NCBI GenBank assembly: GCA_022508505.1
Contig: JAFLVC010000001.1
Location: 186,001 to 250,000, forward strand
DNA length: 64,000 bases
Reading direction: 5' to 3'
DNA from: Clostridiales bacterium
GTDB taxonomy: Bacteria > Bacillota > Clostridia > Christensenellales > Pumilibacteraceae
Shown here: positions 49,562 through 59,756 of the stretch, one piece after another
Layout of the letters: each line of letters begins with the position of its first letter
How positions within the stretch are numbered: position 1 is the first letter of the stretch
Translations under genes and position numbers: made by a program
Notes under the pieces: model-generated
The model's database searches: none
Told to the model about the DNA's origin: nothing
What the model saw: the letters and a program-made list of their open reading frames with translations, nothing else

Positions 49562-51919
49562 ATGATTAAACTCGACTTTAACGAAGGCTGGAAATGGCGG
49601 CGCCTCAACGAGGGCGATTGGAAGGAAGTCATGCTTCCGCACGACGCCATGATAGGCGAGCCGCGCAACTATGAGAGCGCGGGCGGCACCAACACCGGAA
49701 GGTTCGAGGGGCACGACTACGAGTACATAAAGACATTCACCCCGCCCGAGGAGTATAAGGATAAAGTACTCACCTTCGAATTCGAAGGTGTTTACCGCAA
49801 CGCCGAGGTCTATATCAACGGGCAAAAGGCGCTCTACCGCGCGTACGGCTACACCAATTTCTATGTGCCCGCCAACGAGTTTTTAAAGTTCGGCGAGGAA
49901 AACGAGATCAGAGTGGTCGCCGAAAACTCCAAGCAGCCCAACAGCCGCTGGTATTCGGGCGCGGGCATATACCGCCCCGTATCGCTGTTCGTCGCGGAAA
50001 AGAAGCATATTCTGATGAACGGCATCAAAGTCCGCACGACGAGCATTGACCCCGCGGTGGTCGAGGTTCGCGTCAAGACGTCGGAGCCCGGCGAGGTTGC
50101 GGTGGCGATCAGCCATGACGGCAAGATAATCGCAAACGACATAAAGAACACCGAGGACGACTGTTTTGCGGTGTTCACCTTTGAGGTGGAAAACGCAAAG
50201 CTGTGGTCGCCCGACACGCCCGAGCTTTACGAATGCGCGGCGATATTCGGGCAGGACGAGCAAATAGCGAATTTCGGCATTCGCACGCAGGACTGCACGC
50301 CTGCTGACGGCTTTACTCTAAACGGCGAACGCGTCATCATTCGCGGCGCGTGCATTCACCACGACAACGGCATTTTGGGCGCGCGCTGCTACGCCGAGGC
50401 GGAGGAGCGCAAGATAAAAATTCTCAAAGAGTACGGCTATAACGCTATACGTTCGGCGCACAACCCCTGCTCGAAAGCGCTTTTGGACGCGTGCGACCGC
50501 CTCGGCATGCTCGTCATGGACGAGTACTGCGATATGTGGTATATACACAAGACGATGTACGACTACGCCGACTACGCGCAGGAGTGGTACGAAAAAGACA
50601 TAACCGACATGATAGACAAGGACTACAACCATCCGTGCGTCATCATGTACTCGCTCGGCAACGAGGTTGCGGAAACGGCGCAGGAAAAGGGCATAGAGTT
50701 CTTCAAAAAGATGAAGGCGGTGTGCAAAAAGCACGATCCCGAGCGCCCCGTAACGACGGGCGTCAACATCTTCTTCAACCTTTTGCATTCTTGGGGTTTC
50801 GGCGTGTACAGCGACAAGAAGGCGAAGGTTAATCCGCAAAAGAAGGTGGGCAGCGAGTTCTTCAACACCATTGCGGGAATTTTCGGCGCCAAGTTCATGA
50901 AGACCATGGCAAAGCTTCACGGCTGCGACGTAAAGACGCGCGGCTGCTATGCGGCAATGGACGTCGCCGGCTACAACTACGGCATACTGCGCTACAAAAA
51001 GGACATCAAGAAATACCCCGAAAGGATTATTCTCGGCAGCGAAACCTTCTGTGCGGACGCGTACGCGTTTTGGGAATTCGCAAAAGAAAATCCTGCGCTC
51101 ATCGGCGATTTCGTGTGGGCGGGCATGGACTATCTCGGCGAGGTCGCGGTGGGCAGCTGGGAGTATAAGGAATACGCGCCCGAGCCCTCCGGCGCTTTGG
51201 GCTGGATAAGCGCGGGCAGCGGCAGAATTAACCTGATCGGAGAGCCCTTGGGCGAGGCGCTCTACACAAAAGTAGCCTTCGAGCTCGAGGATAAGCCGCA
51301 AATCGCTGTAGTTCCCGTAAACCACACAAAGGACAAACACTCCCCGTCCGCGTGGAAGTTCTCTAACGCGCTTCCCACTTGGTCGTGGAACGGCTTGAAC
51401 GGCAAGAAGGCAAAGGTGGAGGTTTACTCCCGCGCGCCGATCGTCGAGCTTCTCGTCAACGGCAAAAAGGTGGGAAAGAAAAAGTTCAAGAAGAATTGCA
51501 GGTTCAATTTCAATGTCAAATATTACGACGGCGAGGTCACGGCGATAAACCGCGACAAGCAGGGCAACGAGCTAAGCCGCAGCTCGCTCAAAACGGCCGG
51601 CGATCAAACGGTCATCACCGTCCTGCCCGAAAAGACCGAGGTAAAGAAAGGCGAGGTGTGCTTTGTGCGGCTGCGCTTCACCGACAAGGACGGCAATATA
51701 AAACCGCTTGAACACAGAGAGATTTCCGTAAACGTCGAGGGCGGCGAGCTCTTGGCGCTCGGCAACGCCTGTCCGTTCAACCTGCGCGGCTACATGGACA
51801 CCGTCACCGACACCTATTACGGCGAGGCGATGGCGGTAGTCAAGGCGGGCGAAAACGGCTTTACGCTCAAGGCGACCGACGGCAAGCTGAAAGGCGAAGC
51901 GACTGTCACAGTACAATAA
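49562..51919 (+). CDS. GH2 beta-galactosidase/glucuronidase family enzyme
   Basis: 785 residues without a signal peptide. GH2 order: sugar-binding domain (~1-155; RWYSGAGIYRPV), immunoglobulin-like domain (~160-255), TIM barrel (~256-560) with YSLGNEVAE (acid/base Glu ~368) and GSETF (nucleophile Glu ~494), then DUF4982 and Big-like beta domains to the C-terminus. Heading an operon with galK, galT and galE argues for beta-galactosidase activity that releases galactose in the cytoplasm. RBS AGGGGAA precedes the ATG. Confidence 0.93.
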   Translation: MIKLDFNEGWKWRRLNEGDWKEVMLPHDAMIGEPRNYESAGGTNTGRFEGHDYEYIKTFTPPEEYKDKVLTFEFEGVYRNAEVYINGQKALYRAYGYTNFYVPANEFLKFGEENEIRVVAENSKQPNSRWYSGAGIYRPVSLFVAEKKHILMNGIKVRTTSIDPAVVEVRVKTSEPGEVAVAISHDGKIIANDIKNTEDDCFAVFTFEVENAKLWSPDTPELYECAAIFGQDEQIANFGIRTQDCTPADGFTLNGERVIIRGACIHHDNGILGARCYAEAEERKIKILKEYGYNAIRSAHNPCSKALLDACDRLGMLVMDEYCDMWYIHKTMYDYADYAQEWYEKDITDMIDKDYNHPCVIMYSLGNEVAETAQEKGIEFFKKMKAVCKKHDPERPVTTGVNIFFNLLHSWGFGVYSDKKAKVNPQKKVGSEFFNTIAGIFGAKFMKTMAKLHGCDVKTRGCYAAMDVAGYNYGILRYKKDIKKYPERIILGSETFCADAYAFWEFAKENPALIGDFVWAGMDYLGEVAVGSWEYKEYAPEPSGALGWISAGSGRINLIGEPLGEALYTKVAFELEDKPQIAVVPVNHTKDKHSPSAWKFSNALPTWSWNGLNGKKAKVEVYSRAPIVELLVNGKKVGKKKFKKNCRFNFNVKYYDGEVTAINRDKQGNELSRSSLKTAGDQTVITVLPEKTEVKKGEVCFVRLRFTDKDGNIKPLEHREISVNVEGGELLALGNACPFNLRGYMDTVTDTYYGEAMAVVKAGENGFTLKATDGKLKGEATVTVQ

Positions 51920-51936
51920 TAATTTTCGGCACGGCT

Positions 51937-53091
51937 ATGGAAAATATCGAGTTGATATTTAAAGAGAAATTCGGGGCGAGCCCCGAAGCGATTTACTCGG
52001 CAGCGGGCAGGGTAAATCTCATCGGCGAGCACGTAGATTATTGCGGCGGCAAAGTCCTTCCGGCGGCGCTGTCGCTAAAGTGCTGCGTCGCCGCGCGGCG
52101 GAACGGAACGAATATCGTGCGCATCGCGGCGACTACGCTTGACGACTTCACCGAAATAGATTTAAAGGATACTTCGCTGTACAAGAGCTACAGGTGGGGA
52201 AGCTATCAGGCCGGAGTTGCCGACGAAATGTTGAGGGCGGGATACCGCCTTGTCGGGTGCGATATCTTGTACGACTGCACCGTTCCTTTTGGGTCGGGGC
52301 TGTCGTCGTCCGCGGCGATCGAGGTCGCGACGGCGTACGCTCTTGCAAAGCTTGGCGACAACCCCATAGATAAGGTTGAGCTCGCGGTCATCAGTCGGCG
52401 CGCCGAGAACAACTATTGCAACGTCAACTGCGGCATAATGGATCAATTTGCGTCGGCAGTCGGCAAGGCGGGATGCGCCGTGCTTCTCGACTGCGCGACG
52501 CTTGCGTACGAATACATCCCTCTCGACTTAAAAGATTGCGCGCTCGTTTTGACAAACTGCAAAAAGCCGCACAACCTTGTTTCAAGCAGCTACAACGACA
52601 GGCGGGGCGAGGTGCATACGGCTTTAGAGGTAGTGAAGCAAAAGTTCGACGTGGAAAACCTCGCGGAAGTTACGCCGCCTATGCTGGATGAATGCCGCGC
52701 GCTTATGCCGCCCGTCATATACCGCCGCGCAAAGCATGTCGTTACCGAGTGCGAGCGCGTAAGAAGGAGCGTGGAGGTTTTAAAGAGCGGCGATTTGGAG
52801 AGCTTCGGCAAAATACTTAACGAGTCGCATATTTCCCTCCGCGACGACTACGAGGTGACGGGCGTCGAGCTCGACACCCTCGCCGAAGAGGCGTGGAAAC
52901 GCCCCGAATGTCTCGGCTCCCGCATGACGGGCGCGGGTTTCGGCGGCTGTACTGTAAGCCTCGTTAAAAGGTCGGGGATCGAACAATTCATTTCGAACGT
53001 AGGCGAAAACTATAAGAATAAAACAGGCTACAATGCGGATTTCTATGTCGCGGAGATTGCCGACGGCATAATAGACGAGGGCACGGTATGA
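51937..53091 (+). CDS. galK: galactokinase
   Basis: 384 residues, GHMP kinase fold. GRVNLIGEHVDYCGG (~23-37) is the galactokinase signature, VPFGSGLSSSAAIEVA the ATP-binding loop (~112-127), CGIMDQFAS the catalytic Asp region, and MTGAGFGGCTVSLV motif III (~330). It phosphorylates galactose to galactose 1-phosphate, 17 nt after the GH2 gene and overlapping galT by 4 nt (ATGA). Confidence 0.96.
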   Translation: MENIELIFKEKFGASPEAIYSAAGRVNLIGEHVDYCGGKVLPAALSLKCCVAARRNGTNIVRIAATTLDDFTEIDLKDTSLYKSYRWGSYQAGVADEMLRAGYRLVGCDILYDCTVPFGSGLSSSAAIEVATAYALAKLGDNPIDKVELAVISRRAENNYCNVNCGIMDQFASAVGKAGCAVLLDCATLAYEYIPLDLKDCALVLTNCKKPHNLVSSSYNDRRGEVHTALEVVKQKFDVENLAEVTPPMLDECRALMPPVIYRRAKHVVTECERVRRSVEVLKSGDLESFGKILNESHISLRDDYEVTGVELDTLAEEAWKRPECLGSRMTGAGFGGCTVSLVKRSGIEQFISNVGENYKNKTGYNADFYVAEIADGIIDEGTV

Positions 53092-54566
53092 CAATAAACG
53101 CTTATATAGAACAGCTTATTGCTTATGCGCAAAAGTATTTGCTACTATCCCGTCGGGACATTACCTATACGCGCAACCGTCTTTTCGATATTCTCGGAGT
53201 GGAATCTAATGAGCAAGGAGATTTCGACGAGATCCCCGAGCTTCCCGACAGCATCTTGCAGGGCATTTTCGCTTGCCTCGAACAAGAAGGGAAAGCTTTT
53301 GACAAAGCGACCTTGGGTGAAAAGCTTATGGATGCGGTCATGCTCCGCCCGAGCGAATATGAGACTATTTTTTGGGAGGAGTCGGAAGCGTTTCCCGTCG
53401 ACGCCACCGACTGGGCGTACGACTACGCCGTGCATTCCGACTATGTCAAAAAGAGCGCAATAGACAAGAATTTGAAATGGCTTGCCGAAACCGGACTGGA
53501 AATCACGATAAACCTTTCTAAGCCCGAAAAGAACAACAAAGATTTGCAAAAGCAGCTCGACGTCAAGAGCACGAGCTATCCGCTTTGTGCGATCTGCCGC
53601 GACAACGAGGGTTTTGAGCGGCCGGGCTTTTCCCGTCGCAATATGCGCACTATTTCGTTGGAGCTTGCGGGAGAGCCTTGGTTTTGGCAGTACTCGCCGT
53701 ATGCGTATTTCAACGAGCACGGAATAGCGGTTTCATGCGAGCATACTCCCATGAAGCTGGACGAAAAGACGGCGGTTCGGCTGTTCGATTTTGTCGACAG
53801 ATTTCCGCACTACTTTATCGGCAACAACGCGCCGCTACCGCGAGTGGGCGGCTCGATACTGATGCACGATCACTTTCAGGGCGGTCGCTACATCCTTCCC
53901 ATGCAGAAGGTAGGCTACCGCACGCTGCTTAAAAGCAAAAAATATCCCGATGTAAAGGCGGGGATTTTGGATTGGCACAACACCGCGCTGCGGCTCGAGG
54001 GAAAAAGAGACGAGGTCGCCGCCCTCGCATACAAAATCGCGGAGGCTTGGAGAAAGTACGAAAATGCGGAGCTCGACATTTTGCCGTTCACGGGCGAGAC
54101 GCCGCACTCCACGGCGAGCTTTATCGCGCGCAAAACGGATGAGCGCTACATTCTCGATATCATTCTCAGAAACAACCGCCAAAGCGAGGAGCACCCCGAC
54201 GGCATATTCCACGCGCACAGGGAATACCATCACATAAAGAGCGAGTCCATCGGGCTCATCGAGGCGATGGGGCTTTTTATACTTCCGGCAAGGCTTAAAC
54301 GCCAGCTTTTTACGGTCAAGCGCATTTTGGCGGGGGAAAAGGTCGAGCTCGCGGAAGATATGCTCATGTTCAAGCCGATGATTGAAAGGCTTCAAAAAGA
54401 GCACGGAGTCGTATCCGCTCATGATGCGGAAACGATCGTGAAGTGCGAGGTGGAAAACACCTGCCGCAGTATTCTCGAAAACACGGCGGTGTTCAAGGGC
54501 GACAAGGAAGGGCAGTCGGCGCTTGTAAAATTCCTGTCGTCGGTCGGACTTAAAACGGAGAGGTAA
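53088..54566 (+). CDS. galT: galactose-1-phosphate uridylyltransferase, GalT2 class
   Basis: 492 residues, the length of the Firmicute GalT2 class rather than the ~350-residue histidine-triad GalT. CAICRDNEGFERPGFSRRNMRTI, PWFWQYSPYAYFNEHGI and the catalytic-region LPRVGGSILMHDHFQGG are typical. It exchanges UMP between UDP-glucose and galactose 1-phosphate. It overlaps galK and is followed by galE after 4 nt. Confidence 0.94.
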   Translation: MTINAYIEQLIAYAQKYLLLSRRDITYTRNRLFDILGVESNEQGDFDEIPELPDSILQGIFACLEQEGKAFDKATLGEKLMDAVMLRPSEYETIFWEESEAFPVDATDWAYDYAVHSDYVKKSAIDKNLKWLAETGLEITINLSKPEKNNKDLQKQLDVKSTSYPLCAICRDNEGFERPGFSRRNMRTISLELAGEPWFWQYSPYAYFNEHGIAVSCEHTPMKLDEKTAVRLFDFVDRFPHYFIGNNAPLPRVGGSILMHDHFQGGRYILPMQKVGYRTLLKSKKYPDVKAGILDWHNTALRLEGKRDEVAALAYKIAEAWRKYENAELDILPFTGETPHSTASFIARKTDERYILDIILRNNRQSEEHPDGIFHAHREYHHIKSESIGLIEAMGLFILPARLKRQLFTVKRILAGEKVELAEDMLMFKPMIERLQKEHGVVSAHDAETIVKCEVENTCRSILENTAVFKGDKEGQSALVKFLSSVGLKTER

Positions 54567-54570
54567 AAAT

Positions 54571-55587
54571 ATGACGATTTTGGTAACGGGCGGCGCGGGC
54601 TATATCGGTTCTCATACCGTAGTCGAGTTATTAAACGCAGGGCATGAAGTCGCAGTAATCGACAATCTTGTAAATTCAAGCCCCAAGGCAGTCGAGCGTG
54701 TGGAAAAAATCACGGGGAAGAAAATTGCTTTTTACGAAAACGATGTGCGCGACCGCGCGGCATTGGAAAAGGTCTTTACCGCACATAAAATAGATTGGGT
54801 TATTCACTTCGCGGGACTTAAGGCGGTGGGCGAGAGCGTGGCGAAGCCGCTCGAATATTACGACAACAACATAGGCTCCACGCTCGTTCTTCTCGAAACG
54901 ATGAAGAAGTTCGGCGTGAAGAAGATTGTATTCTCGTCTTCCGCTACCGTGTACGGCGCGTCCGAAAAGCTCCCGCTCGACGAAACCTGCCGGACGGGCG
55001 GTACTACAAATCCTTACGGCACGTCCAAATATATGCAGGAGCTTATCCTGCGCGATCTGTACACTGCCGACAACGAGTGGACGGTCGTGCTCCTTCGCTA
55101 CTTCAACCCCGTGGGCGCGCATGCGAGCGGGCTAATCGGCGAAGACCCGAAGGGCATTCCCAACAATCTCACGCCGTATATAGCAAAGGTCGCTATCGGC
55201 GAGCTCAAAGAAATCGGCGTGTTCGGAAATGATTATCCCACTCACGACGGCACGGGCGTAAGAGACTACATTCATGTAGTCGATCTTGCAAAGGGGCATG
55301 TGGCGGCGGTCCATGCGCTCGATAAGGCTGGCGTGTATACCTATAATCTCGGCACGGGAATCGGTTACAGCGTAATGGACGTCATTCACGCCTTTGAAAA
55401 GGCTTGCGGAAAGAAGCTTCCGTATTCCGTAAAGCCGCGCCGCGCGGGGGACATAGCGGCTTGCTACGCAAACGCCGATAAAGCCAAGGCGGAGCTTCAT
55501 TGGGAAGCTGAGCTCGGAATCGACGACATGTGCTCGTCGCTTTGGAATTGGCAGACAAAGAATCCGACAGGCTATCGCGATGTTTGA
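54571..55587 (+). CDS. galE: UDP-glucose 4-epimerase
   Basis: 338 residues. GGAGYIGSHT (~7-16) binds NAD; SSSATVYG and NPYGTSKYMQE (Tyr/Lys catalytic pair ~147/151) and LLRYFNPVGAHASG are GalE-specific. It completes the Leloir pathway by regenerating UDP-glucose from UDP-galactose, and can also supply UDP-galactose to surface polymers. A terminator follows at 55674. Confidence 0.96.
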   Translation: MTILVTGGAGYIGSHTVVELLNAGHEVAVIDNLVNSSPKAVERVEKITGKKIAFYENDVRDRAALEKVFTAHKIDWVIHFAGLKAVGESVAKPLEYYDNNIGSTLVLLETMKKFGVKKIVFSSSATVYGASEKLPLDETCRTGGTTNPYGTSKYMQELILRDLYTADNEWTVVLLRYFNPVGAHASGLIGEDPKGIPNNLTPYIAKVAIGELKEIGVFGNDYPTHDGTGVRDYIHVVDLAKGHVAAVHALDKAGVYTYNLGTGIGYSVMDVIHAFEKACGKKLPYSVKPRRAGDIAACYANADKAKAELHWEAELGIDDMCSSLWNWQTKNPTGYRDV

Positions 55588-55673
55588 TATGTATATGTAA
55601 AGGCGGACGCAAGATGCCGCAAACGCTTGCGCCAATGCGGCGCTACCAAGATAATTTGCACTTTTCCGGAATT

Positions 55674-55703
55674 GCTCTGCGGATTGTACGCAGGGCTTTT
55701 TTT
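55674..55703 (+). terminator. terminator of the GH2-galKTE operon
   Basis: Stem GCTCTGCG/CGCAGGGC (one T-G pair), 7-nt loop, then seven Ts. Confidence 0.85.
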
Positions 55704-55708
55704 ATGCT

Positions 55709-55774
55709 ATTCGAGTTGATAAAAACGCTATTCGGGTTAGGCGTATTGACGGGAATAATAATGAAAAGTATAAT
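55709..55774 (+). promoter_or_regulatory. promoter with LytTR-type box pair (site B)
   Basis: ATTCGAGTTG (55709-55718) and ATTCGGGTTA (55730-55739), 21 bp start to start, 6 bp before TTGACG (55746-55751); 17-bp spacer; TATAAT (55769-55774). It drives the lipoprotein-GH78 unit. Confidence 0.8.
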
Positions 55775-55819
55775 CGACTCAGCTTAAAAGGGCAAAATTT
55801 TTTAATAGGAGAAAAGGAT

Positions 55820-57268
55820 ATGAAACTCAAAAAACTCGTTGCGGGCGTAGTTACCGCATGCACGGCACTCACTCTCACCGCAGGCCTTGTCGCGTGCGGC
55901 GGCGGGGACGATCCCGAAAAGAAAGATCCCAAACCCACGCCTCCTGCCGAAGCGACAATCAGCTATCAGTTCACCGGCGCCAACGATGAGCTGTACGGCT
56001 ATGGCTGGGCGTATTACACAATGCTCAATCTCTGGAGCGACGGCACGGTAAGCGGCAGCGGCTACAACTACCTCAAACAGCAGGGCGGGCTCAGGGAGAA
56101 GTGGTTCCGCGGCACCTGGTCGGAGAAGAATGACGAAGATGCAGGCAAGATTGTTTCGCTTAAAGCGATCTGGGACGAGGATGCAACCAATGAACAGAAC
56201 GGCGAGTCAACCGCCGGCAGAATAGAAAACTACACTCTCTATTTTGACGATGACGGCACGACGCTCACTCCTTTCACGCTCAAGATTCCGCTCATGAGCT
56301 TCCGCGATGCGGAAATGACCTGCCACGTCCCTGCGCTCTACAAGACCATGGACGAGTTTGTTGCGGGCGCTAAAAAATACGGCGAAGAGCACAAGCCGGG
56401 CGCCGGCGAGGAAGATAATTACGGCAATGCGCTTGCAACTCTTACTGCCGAGGACGGCAAGACCGCCGTTTTCTACGACAGCAACGTCGTTGTGATTGAC
56501 GCCGGATACACCAAGCCCGTTTTGGGATGGGAATACAAGGACGGCGCGTATGTTTTCACCGAGACGGACGGAAACAACAAAGGCCAGGTTACACAAGCCG
56601 CCGCGCTCACGGTAGAAGGCACGACGGGCACGCTTACCTATGATTTCATGGGATATGCGACATACACCTACACAGGCGACGTTTCCAAGCTCCTCGGCGA
56701 AGAGGAAGAGGAGCCTACCGCGCTCGCAACGCTTTCTACGGAAGACGGCAAGACGGTAGTTTTCTATGACGACGGCAAAGTCAAGGTCGATACGGGCATT
56801 CCGCAGCTCAGCCCCGTATGGAACTGGAAGTATGAAAACGGCGAGATAACCCTCACCGAAGAGGGCAAGGATACCGCCCCCGGCGGCGTGACGGTCTCTC
56901 TTGAAGGAAAGACGCTCACGCTCGTTTACGCCCCCTCGTTCCTTCAGGGACAGAGCTTCACTTACACGGGCGACGTTTCCGCAATTGTCCCTGCGCAAGC
57001 GATTGCAACGCTTTCTACGGAAGACGGCAAGGACGCAGTTTTCTATGACGACGGCACCGTTAAAGTAAACGCAGGATTTTTAAACCCCGTATGGAATTGG
57101 AAGTATGAGGACGGCACGATTACCTTCACCGAGGAGGGCAAGGACACCGTACCCGGCGGCGTGACATTCACGCTCGAAGGTACGACGGGCACGCTCGTTT
57201 ACGCTCCTTCGTTCCTTCAGGGACAGAGCTTCACCTACACGGGCGACGTTTCCAAGCTTATCGCGTAA
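55820..57268 (+). CDS. secreted lipoprotein with three ~90-residue repeats
   Basis: 482 residues. Lipobox GLVAC (Cys ~23). Residues ~40-200 form one lipocalin-like or beta-rich domain with alternating aromatic residues. Residues ~204-482 are three tandem repeats, each opening AxATLxxEDGKxxVFYD and closing with FTYTGDVSK/A. Repeats 2 and 3 share PVWNWKYE, GGVT and LVYAPSFLQGQS. No enzyme motif is seen; a surface glycan- or ligand-binding role is inference. It is the first gene after a LytTR-type promoter and precedes the GH78 gene by 16 nt. Confidence 0.8.
   Translation: MKLKKLVAGVVTACTALTLTAGLVACGGGDDPEKKDPKPTPPAEATISYQFTGANDELYGYGWAYYTMLNLWSDGTVSGSGYNYLKQQGGLREKWFRGTWSEKNDEDAGKIVSLKAIWDEDATNEQNGESTAGRIENYTLYFDDDGTTLTPFTLKIPLMSFRDAEMTCHVPALYKTMDEFVAGAKKYGEEHKPGAGEEDNYGNALATLTAEDGKTAVFYDSNVVVIDAGYTKPVLGWEYKDGAYVFTETDGNNKGQVTQAAALTVEGTTGTLTYDFMGYATYTYTGDVSKLLGEEEEEPTALATLSTEDGKTVVFYDDGKVKVDTGIPQLSPVWNWKYENGEITLTEEGKDTAPGGVTVSLEGKTLTLVYAPSFLQGQSFTYTGDVSAIVPAQAIATLSTEDGKDAVFYDDGTVKVNAGFLNPVWNWKYEDGTITFTEEGKDTVPGGVTFTLEGTTGTLVYAPSFLQGQSFTYTGDVSKLIA
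56429..57265 (+). repeat. three in-frame coding repeats
   Basis: Units start at 56429, 56720 and 56999 (about 270-290 bp). The second and third are closest, also at DNA level. Confidence 0.85.
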
Positions 57269-57284
57269 TTTATCGGAGTAAACG

Positions 57285-59681
57285 ATGAAAAAGTTTGTTA
57301 AAAAGGGCGCGGTTGCGCTCGCTCTTGCCGCGGCGCTTTCGGTCGGCGGCGTGCTCGCAGGCTGCGGCGATCCCGACAAGAAGTCCGATCCCAAGCCCAA
57401 GCCCGATCCCGGCCCCGCTCTCGAGTACGTCGACAAGAGCGAAACTCCGTATGTGAGCTCGCTCGACGGCTACAAGAAGACGGATTGGACGGCAAAGTGG
57501 ATTTGGCAGGCGAGTAGCGGCGCAAACACCTACGCCGCATTCCGCAAGACGTTCACGCTGTCCTCAAAGCCCGAGAAAGCAATAGCGTCTATTGCGGCGG
57601 AGAGCAAGTATTGGCTGTGGGTTAACGAGGAGCTCGTCGTCTATGACGGCGGTCCCAAGCGCGGCCCTACGCCGTACGACACGTATTACGAAAACGTCGA
57701 CCTTTCCGAGTATTTGAAGCAGGGCGAAAACCTTATAGTCGCGCTCGTCGCATACAACGGAAGGAGCGGAAACTCGAGCGTAGACCCCGGTCAGGCAGGG
57801 TTCCTGTTCGAAATGAACGCAGGCGGCACAAAGGTTGTTTCGGACTCTTCCTTCAAGGTCATGCGCCTCAGAGAGTACCGCAACCAAGGTCTTTTGACCT
57901 CGAAGTGGCCCAACTATCCGCAGGCGTCCATGCTCGCGGAGTGGAACGTCTATTACGACGCCAACTACTCCGTCGGCGAATACACAAAGATAAGCTACGA
58001 CGATTCCGAGTGGGCCAACGCCACCGAGGTCGGCGTAGTGGGTGCGATGCCCTTTAACGACACCTATCTGTCGCCCACGCCGCTCATTAAGTTTGACAAG
58101 GACTACGTCGATTTAAGCAGCGAGTACATCGGGCAGAAGCTTACCAAGGATACGAAGATCACAGTCGATCTTCCCGACAGGCAGAACATTCAGTTCAGCC
58201 CGTACTTCGAGCTCACCGCGGACAGCAAGGATCTTCGCATCACGTACTATACCAACACCTATACGACGCAAAACCTCAACTCGTTCAAGGACGATTACGT
58301 ATGCGCCGAGGGCAAGCAGACGTACGAGCAGTATCCTTGGCGTTCGGGCTCGCAGCTCATAATCGAAGCGCCCGCGGGCGTAACCTTCGACCGCATTGCA
58401 ATCCGCGTGAGCGGCTACAATTCGGAGCGCGTGGGTAGCTTTGTCAGCGATAACGAAGACCTCAACACGCTGTGGCAGAAGGCTGTGAACACGCTCTTAA
58501 TCTGCATGCGCGATACGTATATGGACTGCCCCGAGCGCGAGCGTTCCTCTTATCTCGGCGACAGCTCCAACCAGATAGGCGAGACATTCTACAGCCTCGA
58601 CGAAAATTCGTACGCGATGACAAAGAAGCTCATGCTCACTTCGCTCGGCTGGACCAAGACAAACAACGAGATTCCGCTGCGCTCACCGAGCATGACGACC
58701 AACGAGAACCCCGGTCAGACGCTGTCCTTCCTCGCCTCCGTTTGGGAGTACTACCTTTACACTGGCGACGCGGAAACGGTCAGAATGTTCTATCCGCTCG
58801 CGGTCAACTATCTCAAACTGTGGAGTTTGAATGCTGACGGTAGCATTCAGGTGCGTAACGGCTCCTTCAACTGGGTAGACTGGGGCTCCGGCTACGACAC
58901 GACGGTTTTGCAAAACGCTTTCTACTACTACGCACTTTCGAGCATCGACAAGCTCGCAAACGCGCTTGACATTTCTACCGATTCGGCGTTCTTTACCGAG
59001 CGCTTGCAGAAGGTCAAAGCGGGCTTTGCCAAGTTCAAAAAGGACGGCGGCTACACTTCCGGAACCAAGTACGACGACAGGGCAAACGCCATGGCGGTTG
59101 TCGCAGGTCTTGCCGACCTTACGGATAAGGCGGAATATGACGGCATTCTCAACGTGCTCAAAACGGTCAAGGGCGCAAGCCCCTACATGGAAAAGTACGT
59201 CTTGGAAGCGCTTGCGCAGATGGGCGAGTACGACGCCTGCTTGGAGCGCATGCTCGACCGCTACGACGCCATGATAAAAGACGTCGACAGCACGCTTTGG
59301 GAGGTGTGGAGCAAGACGCCCGTGGACGGCACAATGAACCACGGCTGGTCGGGCGGTCCGCTTACGGTATTGAGCAAGTACTTCGGCGGTATCGTTCCCA
59401 CCGCAAAGGGCTACGACAGCTACGAAATCACCATCGGCAGCGCGTTCTACGAGCTTGAGATGAACGTGCGCACGCCCAAGGGCGATATTTCGTACGAGCT
59501 TTCGATTGAGGGCGGCGCCGCTTCATTGAAGCTTACCGCCGTCGCAAACGGAGTACTTCGCATTCCGCTCTCCATGGGCGCCGCAACGATTTCGGGTGCG
59601 TCCTCCGAAAAGCTGGCGGACGAAAACGGCTACGCTTGCTACAAGCTTGCGGGCGGAAATTACACTGTTACAATCGCATAG
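57285..59681 (+). CDS. GH78-like alpha-L-rhamnosidase lipoprotein
   Basis: 798 residues. Lipobox VLAGC (Cys ~27), then a Pro/Asp/Lys linker. N-terminal beta domains (~55-300; AKWIWQA...AFRKTF, SKYWLWVNEELV) and an (alpha/alpha)6 barrel (~385-700) with CPERERSSYLGDSSNQ (~415-430), equivalent to the DCPxRxE region of GH78, and MNHGWSGGP (~685). A C-terminal beta domain ends it. It probably removes rhamnose or a related deoxy sugar from plant or microbial glycans at the cell surface. The catalytic Glu was not assigned individually, so the activity is a family inference. Confidence 0.82.
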   Translation: MKKFVKKGAVALALAAALSVGGVLAGCGDPDKKSDPKPKPDPGPALEYVDKSETPYVSSLDGYKKTDWTAKWIWQASSGANTYAAFRKTFTLSSKPEKAIASIAAESKYWLWVNEELVVYDGGPKRGPTPYDTYYENVDLSEYLKQGENLIVALVAYNGRSGNSSVDPGQAGFLFEMNAGGTKVVSDSSFKVMRLREYRNQGLLTSKWPNYPQASMLAEWNVYYDANYSVGEYTKISYDDSEWANATEVGVVGAMPFNDTYLSPTPLIKFDKDYVDLSSEYIGQKLTKDTKITVDLPDRQNIQFSPYFELTADSKDLRITYYTNTYTTQNLNSFKDDYVCAEGKQTYEQYPWRSGSQLIIEAPAGVTFDRIAIRVSGYNSERVGSFVSDNEDLNTLWQKAVNTLLICMRDTYMDCPERERSSYLGDSSNQIGETFYSLDENSYAMTKKLMLTSLGWTKTNNEIPLRSPSMTTNENPGQTLSFLASVWEYYLYTGDAETVRMFYPLAVNYLKLWSLNADGSIQVRNGSFNWVDWGSGYDTTVLQNAFYYYALSSIDKLANALDISTDSAFFTERLQKVKAGFAKFKKDGGYTSGTKYDDRANAMAVVAGLADLTDKAEYDGILNVLKTVKGASPYMEKYVLEALAQMGEYDACLERMLDRYDAMIKDVDSTLWEVWSKTPVDGTMNHGWSGGPLTVLSKYFGGIVPTAKGYDSYEITIGSAFYELEMNVRTPKGDISYELSIEGGAASLKLTAVANGVLRIPLSMGAATISGASSEKLADENGYACYKLAGGNYTVTIA

Positions 59682-59709
59682 TTTTCATTTCTTTATCTCC
59701 TCCTATTGT

Positions 59710-59745
59710 ATTGCCCCGAAGTGCGCCTTCGGGGCAATGTTTTTT
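59710..59745 (+). terminator. terminator after GH78
   Basis: A 12-bp stem ATTGCCCCGAAG/CTTCGGGGCAAT, loop TGCGC, then GTTTTTTT. Confidence 0.92.
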
Positions 59746-59756
59746 TATGTAATGCT

